This document shows, piece by piece, positions 1 through 6,389 of a DNA stretch of 7,170 nucleotides (within the stretch, counting starts at the first letter, position 1; each line of letters opens with the position of its first letter). Under the pieces are notes generated by a model. It was not told the DNA's origin. It did no database searches and saw only the letters and a list, made by a program, of their open reading frames with translations. This DNA is from an uncultured Bacteroidota bacterium (GTDB lineage Bacteria > Bacteroidota > Bacteroidia > Chitinophagales > Chitinophagaceae), in assembly GCA_946479535.1 (NCBI GenBank), contig CAMLGP010000136.1, forward strand, positions 1-7,170. The letters are read 5' to 3'. Position numbers and translations under genes: made by a program.

Positions 1-996
1 TTGGTAGCAAAAAAACTCGGAGTTTATAATGTAAAAGTGATCCTTGACTACGGTTTGGAAGGCGGTAACAATGGGGAGAAGGGGTTTGATCATTCAACGG
101 ATGAATTTATTCGCGTCATCAATTACGCAGCAACCCAGCCGAATATTCCATTTATGAGTGTGAAGGTGACGGGAATTGCGCGGTTCAGCTTATTGGAAAA
201 ACTGGATGCAATGATGCATGAGAAAGAAGGTACACTCATGAAAAAATACCTGCGTGCAATTGAGGATTTGCCAGCTGCAGAAAAAGAAGAATGGCACAGG
301 GTCAGGCTCCGTATGATGCGAATATGCGAAACAGCAGCCGCTAAAAAGATTGGAGTGCTGGTAGACGCGGAAGAAACATGGATACAGGATCCTGTTGATG
401 CGTTGACGATACTGGTGATGGATAGCTTCAATAAAGAACGTCCGGTTATATATAATACAATACAACATTATCGTCATGACAGACTACCTTTTCTCAAAGC
501 CTGTTATGAAGCGGCAACTGAACGGAAATTTATTTTGGGGGCCAAACTGGTAAGAGGAGCTTATATGGAAAAAGAAAGGAAGAGAGCGGAGGAGAAAGGT
601 TATCCATCACCGATACAGCCGGATAAAGAAAGTACCGACAGGGATTTTAATGCAGGAGTAAGCTTTTGTATTGAGCATATTGAGAGGATTGCGCTGATCG
701 TTGCTTCACATAATGAAAATAGCAACCTGCTTGCAACTCAGTTGATGCAACAAAAAGGTCTTTCACTTGATCATCCACGAATACACTTCAGCCAGTTATA
801 CGGCATGAGTGATAATATCACGTTTAATCTTGCACATGCCGGCTGTTTGGTAAGTAAATACCTTCCATTCGGTCCCATCAAAGATGTGATCCCTTACCTG
901 ATGAGGAGGGCGCAGGAAAATACTTCTGTTAAGGGTCAAACAGGGCGGGAATTAACCCTTATTCGTAAGGAATTTGAAAGGAGAAAAGTAAATTAG
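1..996 (+). CDS. Proline dehydrogenase, 3' part (5' end outside window)
   Basis: FAD-dependent enzyme that oxidises L-proline to pyrroline-5-carboxylate and passes electrons to the membrane quinone pool, the first step of proline catabolism. The 331 visible residues run in frame from base 1 to a TAG at 994-996. The first codon, TTG, is probably internal, since the sequence opens inside the first barrel strand (VILDYGLEGG, residues 13-22). Family members of this monofunctional type are usually about 390 residues, so roughly 60-75 N-terminal residues are likely missing; that figure is inference. Barrel signatures follow: KVTGIARF (55-62), VLVDAEETW (119-127), the flavin-site strand GAKLVRGAYMEKE (180-192), ASHNEN (235-240), YGMSDN (267-272) and YLPFGP (287-292). 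The paired arginines in YLMRRAQEN (R302, R303) correspond to the pair that binds the proline carboxylate in E. coli PutA. No P5C dehydrogenase domain follows, so this is a stand-alone enzyme rather than PutA. No partner gene is visible downstream. Confidence 0.93.
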   Translation: MVAKKLGVYNVKVILDYGLEGGNNGEKGFDHSTDEFIRVINYAATQPNIPFMSVKVTGIARFSLLEKLDAMMHEKEGTLMKKYLRAIEDLPAAEKEEWHRVRLRMMRICETAAAKKIGVLVDAEETWIQDPVDALTILVMDSFNKERPVIYNTIQHYRHDRLPFLKACYEAATERKFILGAKLVRGAYMEKERKRAEEKGYPSPIQPDKESTDRDFNAGVSFCIEHIERIALIVASHNENSNLLATQLMQQKGLSLDHPRIHFSQLYGMSDNITFNLAHAGCLVSKYLPFGPIKDVIPYLMRRAQENTSVKGQTGRELTLIRKEFERRKVN

Positions 997-1060
997 TGGT
1001 TGTAAAAGCTTACTTCTACCTCTCTTCCGCTTATCTATAAGCCATCTCCTGAATATTTTA

Positions 1061-1148
1061 GGTATAATCTGGGTGGATTCTCCGTTCATCCTCCGTTCAT
1101 CCTCCGTTTATAACGGAAGATATACCCAGAATTTACGGAAAATATACC
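1061..1148. repeat. Nested inverted and direct repeat block, possible RNA hairpin
   Basis: Two imperfect inverted arms of 19 bases, 1068-1086 and 1112-1130, match at 15 of 19 positions. Two of the four mismatches would be G-U pairs in RNA, so a transcript could form a stem with a 25-base loop. The outer ends show TCTGGGT against ACCCAGA and the inner ends TCCGTT against AACGGA. An outer pair GGTATA (1061-1066) and TATACC (1143-1148) also matches. Inside, an 11-base unit is repeated in tandem (1081-1091, 1092-1102) and starts a third time at 1103, where it forms the alternative perfect hairpin TCCGTT-TAT-AACGGA (1103-1117). The right side contains a second direct repeat, 1113-1126 and 1135-1148, matching at 13 of 14 bases. 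It lies 72 bases after the proline dehydrogenase stop. It could be a terminator or processing structure, a protein-binding array, or the remnant of a small repeat element; no T-run follows. Confidence 0.6.
1081..1109. repeat. Short 11-base tandem repeat, about 2.5 copies
   Basis: The unit TCCGTTCATCC occurs at 1081-1091 and 1092-1102 without change, and the first six bases (TCCGTT) recur at 1103-1108. The spacing of 11 bases is close to one helical turn, and the nearby 14-base direct repeat is spaced by 22 bases, two such turns. This would suit a protein that binds one face of the DNA, but slippage during replication explains it equally well. Confidence 0.7.
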
Positions 1149-1424
1149 AAATTTAAAGGGAGTTTAGTGAGTAGATAACCAGTACCTGGCCTATAGAAGG
1201 TTGTGTCAATTAATTCTTTTATTGAGGACAGGATTTTTGCTTTTGCTTAATTACATCATTTCTTAATGTGAATTATTCCTTAGTATTTTAACTTTCTTTG
1301 GTATCATTCTTGCGAATTTACCGCGCAAAGAGCGCCATCAGTTTTATCCTCCACCGCAGAGCTGAACCCCCTTAGTGATTCCATAACCAATAAAAACTGT
1401 GAATGCCTGATTTCTACGTAAATC

Positions 1425-2615
1425 ATGACGAGAATGATTTTAGCTGCGGAGCCTTCTTTTGACTTTATCCGGTTTATACAGATTCTCACCTGGATCATCC
1501 TTCCGGTATTTCTATCGGCAATGATGTTGACCATCTTTCTTCATTACAGGAGAAAGAAAAAAGCTCGCCCGTTGTATGACGACGCGGAGAATGAATTTGT
1601 ATTAGCTGCACCGGAACAATTCAGCCATAATAAGGCTGACGGTGAATACATAATATTTGACCATTCCGGCCTGATACGCGAATATAAAAGCCGGATGTTC
1701 TACAACCATGCGCGGTACCGGGCCCTCCGGAATGATTATGCAGCCCTGGAAGCCCGCTTTGCCTCAACCTCTTCAGATCAATCAACCTTATTTCCCAATA
1801 AAAAAAAGATTTACATGAAAAACCACAACAATGACGTGCTCGCTGTTAATGATAATGCTATTGAACTAAAGGAATTATCGGACAAACTGGAGCAATTGAA
1901 CAGATCATATCAACGCCTCGAGGAAGAAAACAGGTTTTTGCAGGAGCAGATCAGCCTGGAAACAGCAGGAGATAATGAAAAGGATCAGATTTTGGCAAGA
2001 TGGAAGGAAGAGAATATTAAGTTGAGGAATAAAGTTTGTGAGCAGGATTACCTTGAAGAAGTGTTAGAAGAAAAAAAAGCGCAGATCGTATTTCTTCAAC
2101 AGCAACTGGAGCAAAGGATAAAGAACCAGCACCGGGCTGATCAGCAAAACCAGCAATCCAAAGAACAAATGCAGGAAGCACAGGACCAACGCCAGGGTTT
2201 GCAGGCACAATTTGAATCACTCAACAATGAATTGCAACAAAAACAGGAGAAGGCAGATAATCTGTCGGCCGTAATCCTGGAAAAAGAAGAACGGCTTGGA
2301 GAAATGCAACAACAGTTGAAATCCAAACTGGATCACATTACCTACCTGGAAAATTCAATCGCGGAATTAAAGGATCAGAATGCACTCATTCATGCAGAAG
2401 CTGCTGATGAACGGGATCAGGTGAATGCGCTGAAACAATTACTGGAAGATGAACGCTCCCGTCAGCAGCAGATAGAACAAAAATTACAGGCCAACCGCCA
2501 GCAGCTTCAACGTTTCTATAAAGAGCTGGCACTTTGCCTGAATGAGGAACACCAGGAATCTCCCATAGTTGCTCTTCGGCCATCCTATATCAGGGATGAA
2601 TCTTTGGTGCATTAG
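1425..2615 (+). CDS. Membrane-anchored coiled-coil protein of unknown function
   Basis: I do not recognise this 396-residue protein. It begins with a short segment (1-14), then one hydrophobic helix at about 15-40 (FIRFIQILTWIILPVF onwards), followed at once by the basic stretch HYRRKKKAR (40-48). By the positive-inside rule this gives an N-outside, C-inside single-pass protein with nearly all of its mass in the cytoplasm. Residues 49-110 look folded and include YIIFDHSGLIREYKSR (75-90). A Lys/Asn-rich linker (about 115-145) leads into a heptad-like, Gln/Glu-rich coiled coil from about 146 to 375, followed by a short tail. The ATG at 1425 is the first start before the helix; Met4 is a possible alternative. 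No Shine-Dalgarno is seen. The topology resembles the division protein EzrA, but I see no sequence match. It ends 59 bases before thyA, so co-transcription is possible but not shown. The frame is open throughout with sensible codon use, so it is very likely a real gene. Confidence 0.85.
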   Translation: MTRMILAAEPSFDFIRFIQILTWIILPVFLSAMMLTIFLHYRRKKKARPLYDDAENEFVLAAPEQFSHNKADGEYIIFDHSGLIREYKSRMFYNHARYRALRNDYAALEARFASTSSDQSTLFPNKKKIYMKNHNNDVLAVNDNAIELKELSDKLEQLNRSYQRLEEENRFLQEQISLETAGDNEKDQILARWKEENIKLRNKVCEQDYLEEVLEEKKAQIVFLQQQLEQRIKNQHRADQQNQQSKEQMQEAQDQRQGLQAQFESLNNELQQKQEKADNLSAVILEKEERLGEMQQQLKSKLDHITYLENSIAELKDQNALIHAEAADERDQVNALKQLLEDERSRQQQIEQKLQANRQQLQRFYKELALCLNEEHQESPIVALRPSYIRDESLVH

Positions 2616-2674
2616 TTGATTAAAGGTGGAGAAACTCAGATTTTCAAATTACCGTTTCTTCCTACCTTGCGTTC

Positions 2675-3469
2675 ATGCAGCAATATCTCAATCTTCTCAG
2701 GCATATTCTCGAAAACGGTACCGAAAAAACAGACCGTACCGGCACTGGAACTAAAAGTGTATTTGGGTACCAGATGCGGTTTGATCTTCAGCAGGGGTTC
2801 CCCCTGGTCACAACAAAGAAAGTTCACCTGAAAAGCATTATTTATGAGTTATTGTGGTTCCTGAAGGGAGAAACGAATATTGCGTATTTAAAAGAACATG
2901 GCGTAAAGATCTGGGATGAATGGGCTGATGAAAACGGTGAACTGGGCCCGGTTTATGGCAAACAATGGCGGAGTTGGGAAGGGGCCAATGGCAAAGTAGT
3001 AGACCAGGTTACTGAACTCATTGATCAGATCAAAAAGAATCCTGATAGTCGCCGTCTTATTATCAGTGCCTGGAATGTTGCCGAACTGCCCAAAATGGCC
3101 CTGATGCCCTGTCATACCATTTTCCAGTTCTATGTAGCTGATGGCAAATTAAGCTGCCAGTTATATCAGCGGTCTGCCGATGTGTTTTTGGGTGTTCCTT
3201 TCAATATTGCATCCTATGCCTTACTCACAATGATGATCGCCCAGGTCTGCGGCCTGCAACCAGGTGAATTCATTCATACTTTTGGGGATGTTCATATCTA
3301 CAACAATCATACAGAGCAGGTGAATATCCAGCTTTCGCGTACACCATTTCCACTCCCAAAAATGAAACTCAATCCTGCAGTCAAAAATATTTTTGATTTC
3401 AGTTTTGAAGATTTTACACTGGAGAATTACCAGAGCCATCCTGCCATCAAAGCGCCGGTTGCGGTTTGA
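2675..3469 (+). CDS. thyA: Thymidylate synthase ThyA
   Basis: Makes dTMP from dUMP using 5,10-methylene-tetrahydrofolate as both carbon donor and reductant, releasing dihydrofolate; a cytoplasmic homodimer. The protein is 264 residues, the same length as E. coli ThyA, and aligns with it essentially without gaps by eye. The catalytic cysteine is C146 in LMPCH. Other active-site residues sit at the E. coli positions: R21 in DRTGTGT, R126/R127 in PDSRR, R166 and S167 in YQRS, D169, N177 in PFNIAS, and H207/Y209 in GDVHIYNN. The C-terminus IKAPVAV has the normal closing tail. The ATG at 2675 is the only usual start codon in this frame after an in-frame stop at 2621, so the start is firm. No Shine-Dalgarno lies at the normal distance; an SD-like AAAGGTGGAG at 2622-2631 is 43 bases too far upstream. 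folA follows after 39 bases, a common pairing since DHFR recycles the product. Confidence 0.98.
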   Translation: MQQYLNLLRHILENGTEKTDRTGTGTKSVFGYQMRFDLQQGFPLVTTKKVHLKSIIYELLWFLKGETNIAYLKEHGVKIWDEWADENGELGPVYGKQWRSWEGANGKVVDQVTELIDQIKKNPDSRRLIISAWNVAELPKMALMPCHTIFQFYVADGKLSCQLYQRSADVFLGVPFNIASYALLTMMIAQVCGLQPGEFIHTFGDVHIYNNHTEQVNIQLSRTPFPLPKMKLNPAVKNIFDFSFEDFTLENYQSHPAIKAPVAV

Positions 3470-3508
3470 TAAGGAATCTATAGTAGCTTCGCGGGCATAA
3501 ATTCCTGT

Positions 3509-4000
3509 ATGTTCATTTCATTTGTTGTAGCTGCGGCTAAGAATAATGTTATTGGAAAGGATAACAAACTGGTCTGGAACCTTCCCAACGATATGAAATT
3601 CTTCAAGAACATTACCTGGGGTATGCCTGTGGTAATGGGAAGGAAATCATTTGAAGCATTAGGTAAGGCATTGCCTGGTCGCAAAAATATTGTGTTGACA
3701 AGGCAGGATGATTATAAAGCAAAGGACGCCATTGTGGTAAAGACAATGGATGAAGCAAAAGCTGTAGTGAAAGAGATGGATGTAAAAGAAATGATGGTGA
3801 TTGGCGGAGGCGAGATATTTCAGATGGTCATGCCCGAAGCCAAACGGATCTACCTGACCCGCGTGGATGCCGAACCGGATGGTGATGCTTTTTTCCCTAA
3901 AGTAAATCCTGCTGAATGGAGCCTTGTAAGTAAAAAGGACCATGAGGCGGATGCCAAACATGCGTATAACTATTCATTTCAGATTTGGGAAAGAAAGTAA
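3509..4000 (+). CDS. folA: Dihydrofolate reductase
   Basis: Reduces dihydrofolate to tetrahydrofolate with NADPH, recycling the folate oxidised by the adjacent ThyA; the target of trimethoprim-type antifolates. At 163 residues it is of normal bacterial size. Family signatures appear in order: the first strand ISFVVAAAKNNVIG (3-16), the Met20-loop region with WNLPNDM (23-29), where W23 and the catalytic acid D28 match W22 and D27 of E. coli, VVMGRKSFEALG (41-52), LPGRKNIVL (55-63) with the folate-binding R58, the cofactor loop VIGGGEIF (97-104), and IYLTRVD (114-120) with the conserved Thr117. The ATG at 3509 places the first strand right at the N-terminus as expected. No Shine-Dalgarno is present, as is usual in Bacteroidota. 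The gene follows thyA by 39 bases and precedes the methyltransferase gene by 9, so the three are probably co-transcribed. Nothing suggests an acquired resistance form. Confidence 0.97.
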   Translation: MFISFVVAAAKNNVIGKDNKLVWNLPNDMKFFKNITWGMPVVMGRKSFEALGKALPGRKNIVLTRQDDYKAKDAIVVKTMDEAKAVVKEMDVKEMMVIGGGEIFQMVMPEAKRIYLTRVDAEPDGDAFFPKVNPAEWSLVSKKDHEADAKHAYNYSFQIWERK

Positions 4001-4009
4001 AAGTGCTCC

Positions 4010-4807
4010 ATGTATTTCAGGATTCAACTGGCCATTAAATACTTCTCTTATTATTTTTCTGCATCCAACGGAAAGGGACATGGTACGCATTCTCCATTTG
4101 TTTATGATTTTATCATTGATGTACTGAATGATCCAACTGTTTATGCTGATTATGCCAGGGTAGAAGTACAGCGTGCAAAAATGCTGGCAGATAAACGAAT
4201 ACTGAGCATCACAGATTTTGGCGCTGGTTCCTCTAATAGTTCCAGCAATCAGCGCGGCATTGCTTCCATTGCAGGTAGTGCAGTGAAACCCAAAAAATAT
4301 GGTCAGCTCTTATACAGGATGGTAAGGAAATATCACCCCTCAAGCATTCTGGAATTAGGAACATCATTGGGAATAACCAGTTCTTACATGGCTTTAGGTA
4401 ATTCCCAGGCCAGCATGATCACCCTGGAAGGTGCAGATGAAATTGCTGCTGTAGCAAAAAACAATTTTCGGGCTTTGGGTTTGGAAAGCATAGAATTGGT
4501 TCAGGGCGATTTTAAACAAACTCTGCCAGGGGTTTTATCCCGTTCTCCCACGCTGGATTTTGTATTTGTGGACGGGAACCATCGAAAGGAGCCTACCCTT
4601 GATTATTTTAATCAACTGCTCCCAAAGGCAGGTCCGGAATCCATACTGATATTTGATGATATCCACTGGAGCCGCGAAATGGAGGAGGCCTGGGCGCTTA
4701 TAAAATCCCATCCTTCGGTAAAATGCGCCATTGATCTGTTTTTTATAGGGATTATTTTTTTTCGCGAGGAATTTAAGGAGAAACAGGACTTTACCATACG
4801 ATTTTAA
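4010..4807 (+). CDS. Class I SAM-dependent methyltransferase, substrate unknown
   Basis: A 265-residue protein with a Rossmann-type methyltransferase core. Motif I is SILELGTSLGITSSY (112-126). The strand-2 acid that should bind the SAM ribose is probably E140 in ITLEGAD. FVFVDGNHRK (184-193) and LIFDDIHWS (213-221) supply the acidic residues which, in the related O-methyltransferase families, often hold a metal or line the active site. The N-terminal KGHGTHSPFVYDFI (22-35), the glycine-rich ITDFGAGS (67-74), and the C-terminal FFIGIIFFRE and DFTIRF are, from memory, typical of a Bacteroidota-specific group annotated only as class I methyltransferases or O-methyltransferases. The C-terminal hydrophobic run (about 241-251) is most likely a buried strand, not a membrane segment. 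It starts 9 bases after folA, pointing to one operon, but adjacency to folate genes does not define its substrate. The family assignment is firm; the function is unknown. Confidence 0.88.
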   Translation: MYFRIQLAIKYFSYYFSASNGKGHGTHSPFVYDFIIDVLNDPTVYADYARVEVQRAKMLADKRILSITDFGAGSSNSSSNQRGIASIAGSAVKPKKYGQLLYRMVRKYHPSSILELGTSLGITSSYMALGNSQASMITLEGADEIAAVAKNNFRALGLESIELVQGDFKQTLPGVLSRSPTLDFVFVDGNHRKEPTLDYFNQLLPKAGPESILIFDDIHWSREMEEAWALIKSHPSVKCAIDLFFIGIIFFREEFKEKQDFTIRF

Positions 4808-4868
4808 AGGGAACCGGAAATCATTTGTTATTGGGATAATTACTCGTGCACGACAAAAAAATAATCTA

Positions 4869-4876
4869 TATCTTTC
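4869..4876 (+). promoter_or_regulatory. Possible Bacteroidota -7 promoter element before pntAA
   Basis: TATCTTTC matches the Bacteroidota -7 consensus TAnnTTTG at all but the last base. It lies in the 112-base gap between the methyltransferase stop and the pntAA start, which would leave a leader of about 35-40 bases. The expected -33 TTTG is not present at the usual 19-21 base spacing; the best there is CGTG at 4845-4848, so the call is weak. A promoter here would make the pnt genes a separate transcription unit. Confidence 0.35.
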
Positions 4877-4919
4877 GCCGCAGAAATCGTAGATCTGAAA
4901 ATCCAAACCACTATTTCGC

Positions 4920-6035
4920 ATGACCATTGGCGTTCTCAAGGAACCATCACATGAAACAAGAGTATCCCTGCTGGCTGAATCCGTATCAGCCCTCATTAAA
5001 AAGGAAGTCACTGTGTGGGTTGAAAAAGGAGCGGGAGAAAAAGCTTTTTGCAGTGACGCAGAGTATGAAAAAGCCGGTGCCCAGGTCAAATCAAGAGGTG
5101 ATATACTCAGTTCCTCCCAAATTGTTCTGGGGATCCATCCTCCAGAGTCTTCAGATATAGCCCAATTATCTTCCAAAGTTTTGATCGGAGTTTACCAGCC
5201 CCTGTATAACCAGGCGGTAATGAAGGACTGGGCTTCCAAAAATGTAACTGTATTTTCTTTAGATATGCTGCCCCGGACAACCAGGGCACAGGCCATGGAT
5301 GTTCTGAGTTCCCAGGCCAATATTGCAGGTTATAAGGCTGTGGTTACTGCAGCCAATTCCTATTCCCGTTATTTTCCCATGTTCATGACCGCTGCCGGAA
5401 GTATTGCACCGGCAAAAGTTTTGATCCTGGGTGCGGGTGTTGCGGGTTTACAGGCCATTGCTACTGCAAAAAGACTGGGTGCTGTGGTTGAAGTATTTGA
5501 TACCCGCCCGGCAGTAAAGGAAGAGGTAATGAGCCTTGGCGCCAAATTCATAGAAGTGGAAGGAGCTGCCGATGCTTCCAAAGCAGGTGGTTACGCTGTA
5601 GAGCAGACAGAAGAATACAAACAGAAGCAGCAGCAGCGCATTGCTGAAAGCTGTGCCAAAGCCGATATTATAATTACCACTGCCCAGATACCCGGTAAAA
5701 AAGCACCGATACTGATCACAGATGCCATGCTGAACAGCATGCGTAATGGATCAGTGATCATCGATCTTGCCTCAGCAACTGGTGGAAATACTCCGGCAAC
5801 AAAGAATAATGAAACCGTGCTGCATAATGGAGTCAGCATTATTGGCAACAGTAGCTTACAATCTACCATGCCCAGTGATGCCAGTAAAGTTTATGGCAAG
5901 AATGTGCTGAATTTCCTTGCATTGATCATCAATAAAGAAGGTCAGCTTAATCTCAACTGGGAGGATGATCTTGTGAAAGGAAGTTGCATAACCAATAATG
6001 GTGAAATAGTGCATGAACGCGTAAAGACAGCCTGA
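4920..6035 (+). CDS. pntAA: NAD(P) transhydrogenase subunit alpha-1 (NAD(H)-binding domain I)
   Basis: The soluble NAD(H)-binding part of the proton-translocating transhydrogenase, which drives NADH + NADP+ to NAD+ + NADPH with inward proton flow. The 371 residues cover domain I only and end at VHERVKTA with no membrane helices, so alpha is split as in Rhodospirillum and Thermus rather than fused as in E. coli PntA. The N-terminus MTIGVLKEP is shared with alanine dehydrogenase. The signature RTTRAQAMDVLSSQANIAGY (119-138) contains R119, Q124, D127 and S130, corresponding to R. rubrum residues R127, Q132, D135 and S138 around the nicotinamide. The NAD fold shows GAGVAG (171-176) with the ribose-binding acid D194 in VFDTR. 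The conserved stretches TTAQIPGKKAP (253-263), IDLASATGGN (281-290) and MPSDASKVYGKN (317-328) are present. The ATG at 4920 puts the first strand at the N-terminus. pntAB follows after 19 bases. Confidence 0.96.
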   Translation: MTIGVLKEPSHETRVSLLAESVSALIKKEVTVWVEKGAGEKAFCSDAEYEKAGAQVKSRGDILSSSQIVLGIHPPESSDIAQLSSKVLIGVYQPLYNQAVMKDWASKNVTVFSLDMLPRTTRAQAMDVLSSQANIAGYKAVVTAANSYSRYFPMFMTAAGSIAPAKVLILGAGVAGLQAIATAKRLGAVVEVFDTRPAVKEEVMSLGAKFIEVEGAADASKAGGYAVEQTEEYKQKQQQRIAESCAKADIIITTAQIPGKKAPILITDAMLNSMRNGSVIIDLASATGGNTPATKNNETVLHNGVSIIGNSSLQSTMPSDASKVYGKNVLNFLALIINKEGQLNLNWEDDLVKGSCITNNGEIVHERVKTA

Positions 6036-6054
6036 ATTAATTAAATTCTAATAA

Positions 6055-6366
6055 ATGGATTCCATACTTTCCTGGATACACGCCAATCAGCAGATCATTT
6101 ACATAGTGATCCTGATGATCTTCGTAGGAATTGAGGTGATCGGCAGAGTTCCTAGTGTTTTGCATACACCGCTAATGAGTGGTGCCAATGCCATTCACGG
6201 GGTGGTGATCATCGGCGCTATCATTGTAATGGGCAAAGCGGAGAGCGATAATTACCTGGCCTTGATCCTTGGATTTCTGGCAGTGATTGTTGGTACGCTC
6301 AATGTGGTAGGTGGATTTGTGGTGACAGACAGGATGCTCGAAATGTTTAAGAAAAAGAAAAAGTAA
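6055..6366 (+). CDS. pntAB: NAD(P) transhydrogenase subunit alpha-2 (membrane part)
   Basis: A 103-residue membrane subunit that with PntB forms the proton-conducting domain II. Three hydrophobic helices are visible at about 12-30, 44-60 and 66-90, the expected number for alpha-2. The conserved motif RVPSVLHTPLMSGANAIHG (31-49) is present. H48, inside NAIHG, corresponds to His42 of the Thermus alpha-2 subunit, while E. coli PntA has NAISG with serine here; see the finding on the relocated histidine. The C-terminus ends in FKKKKK, a strongly basic tail likely to lie in the cytoplasm. It starts 19 bases after pntAA and ends 23 bases before pntB, clearly one operon. No Shine-Dalgarno is visible; the sequence before the start is AT-rich. 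Confidence 0.95.
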   Translation: MDSILSWIHANQQIIYIVILMIFVGIEVIGRVPSVLHTPLMSGANAIHGVVIIGAIIVMGKAESDNYLALILGFLAVIVGTLNVVGGFVVTDRMLEMFKKKKK

Positions 6367-6389
6367 GTAACAGTAAAGAAACTAATAGA

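Larger units (their letters stand above)
997..1424. other. 428-base intergenic region with no convincing gene
   Basis: No reading frame here resembles a protein and I see no tRNA or known riboswitch. The left half carries a small hairpin (GCTTA/TAAGC, 1029-1042) and the repeat block described separately. The right half (about 1200-1424) is AT-rich and precedes the coiled-coil gene, so it probably contains that gene's promoter. I could not find a Bacteroidota TTTG/TAnnTTTG pair with correct spacing in it. No classical hairpin-plus-T-run terminator for the upstream proline dehydrogenase gene is visible. Confidence 0.6.

Noticed and set aside
1..3. TTG at base 1 as a true start codon of proline dehydrogenase
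   Set aside because: The protein begins in the middle of the barrel domain and lacks the N-terminal part seen in the family, so the gene continues upstream of the window.
1029..1042. Hairpin GCTTA/TAAGC as terminator of the proline dehydrogenase gene
   Set aside because: The stem is only five to six base pairs, AT-rich and not followed by a T-run.
2622..2631. SD-like AAAGGTGGAG upstream of thyA
   Set aside because: It ends 43 bases before the thyA ATG. No usual start codon lies in the thyA frame between the in-frame stop at 2621 and 2675, and no ATG follows it at the normal distance, so it does not set a start.
2663..2670. TACCTTGC before thyA as a -7 promoter element
   Set aside because: It lies 4 bases from the ATG, would require a leaderless transcript, and has no good TTTG element at 19-21 bases upstream.
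3484..3491. TAGCTTCG before folA as a -7 promoter element
   Set aside because: It matches all but one base of TAnnTTTG, but the nearest TTG is 22 bases upstream inside the end of thyA, and the close spacing of thyA, folA and the methyltransferase gene suggests one operon. Too weak to call.
3659..3961. 100-codon open frame on the minus strand
   Set aside because: It lies entirely inside folA and is rich in His, Phe and Tyr in the way expected of an antisense shadow.
3942..4127. Short + strand frame spanning the folA-methyltransferase junction
   Set aside because: It overlaps two well-supported genes in another frame and has no recognisable features.
4535..5176. 213-codon open frame on the minus strand
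   Set aside because: It overlaps the methyltransferase gene, the gap and pntAA, all of which have strong family signatures on the + strand. Its translation looks like no known protein.
5591..5869. 92-codon minus-strand frame with hydrophobic stretches
   Set aside because: It sits inside the conserved pntAA gene; its hydrophobic look comes from reading Ala/Ile-rich codons in antisense.
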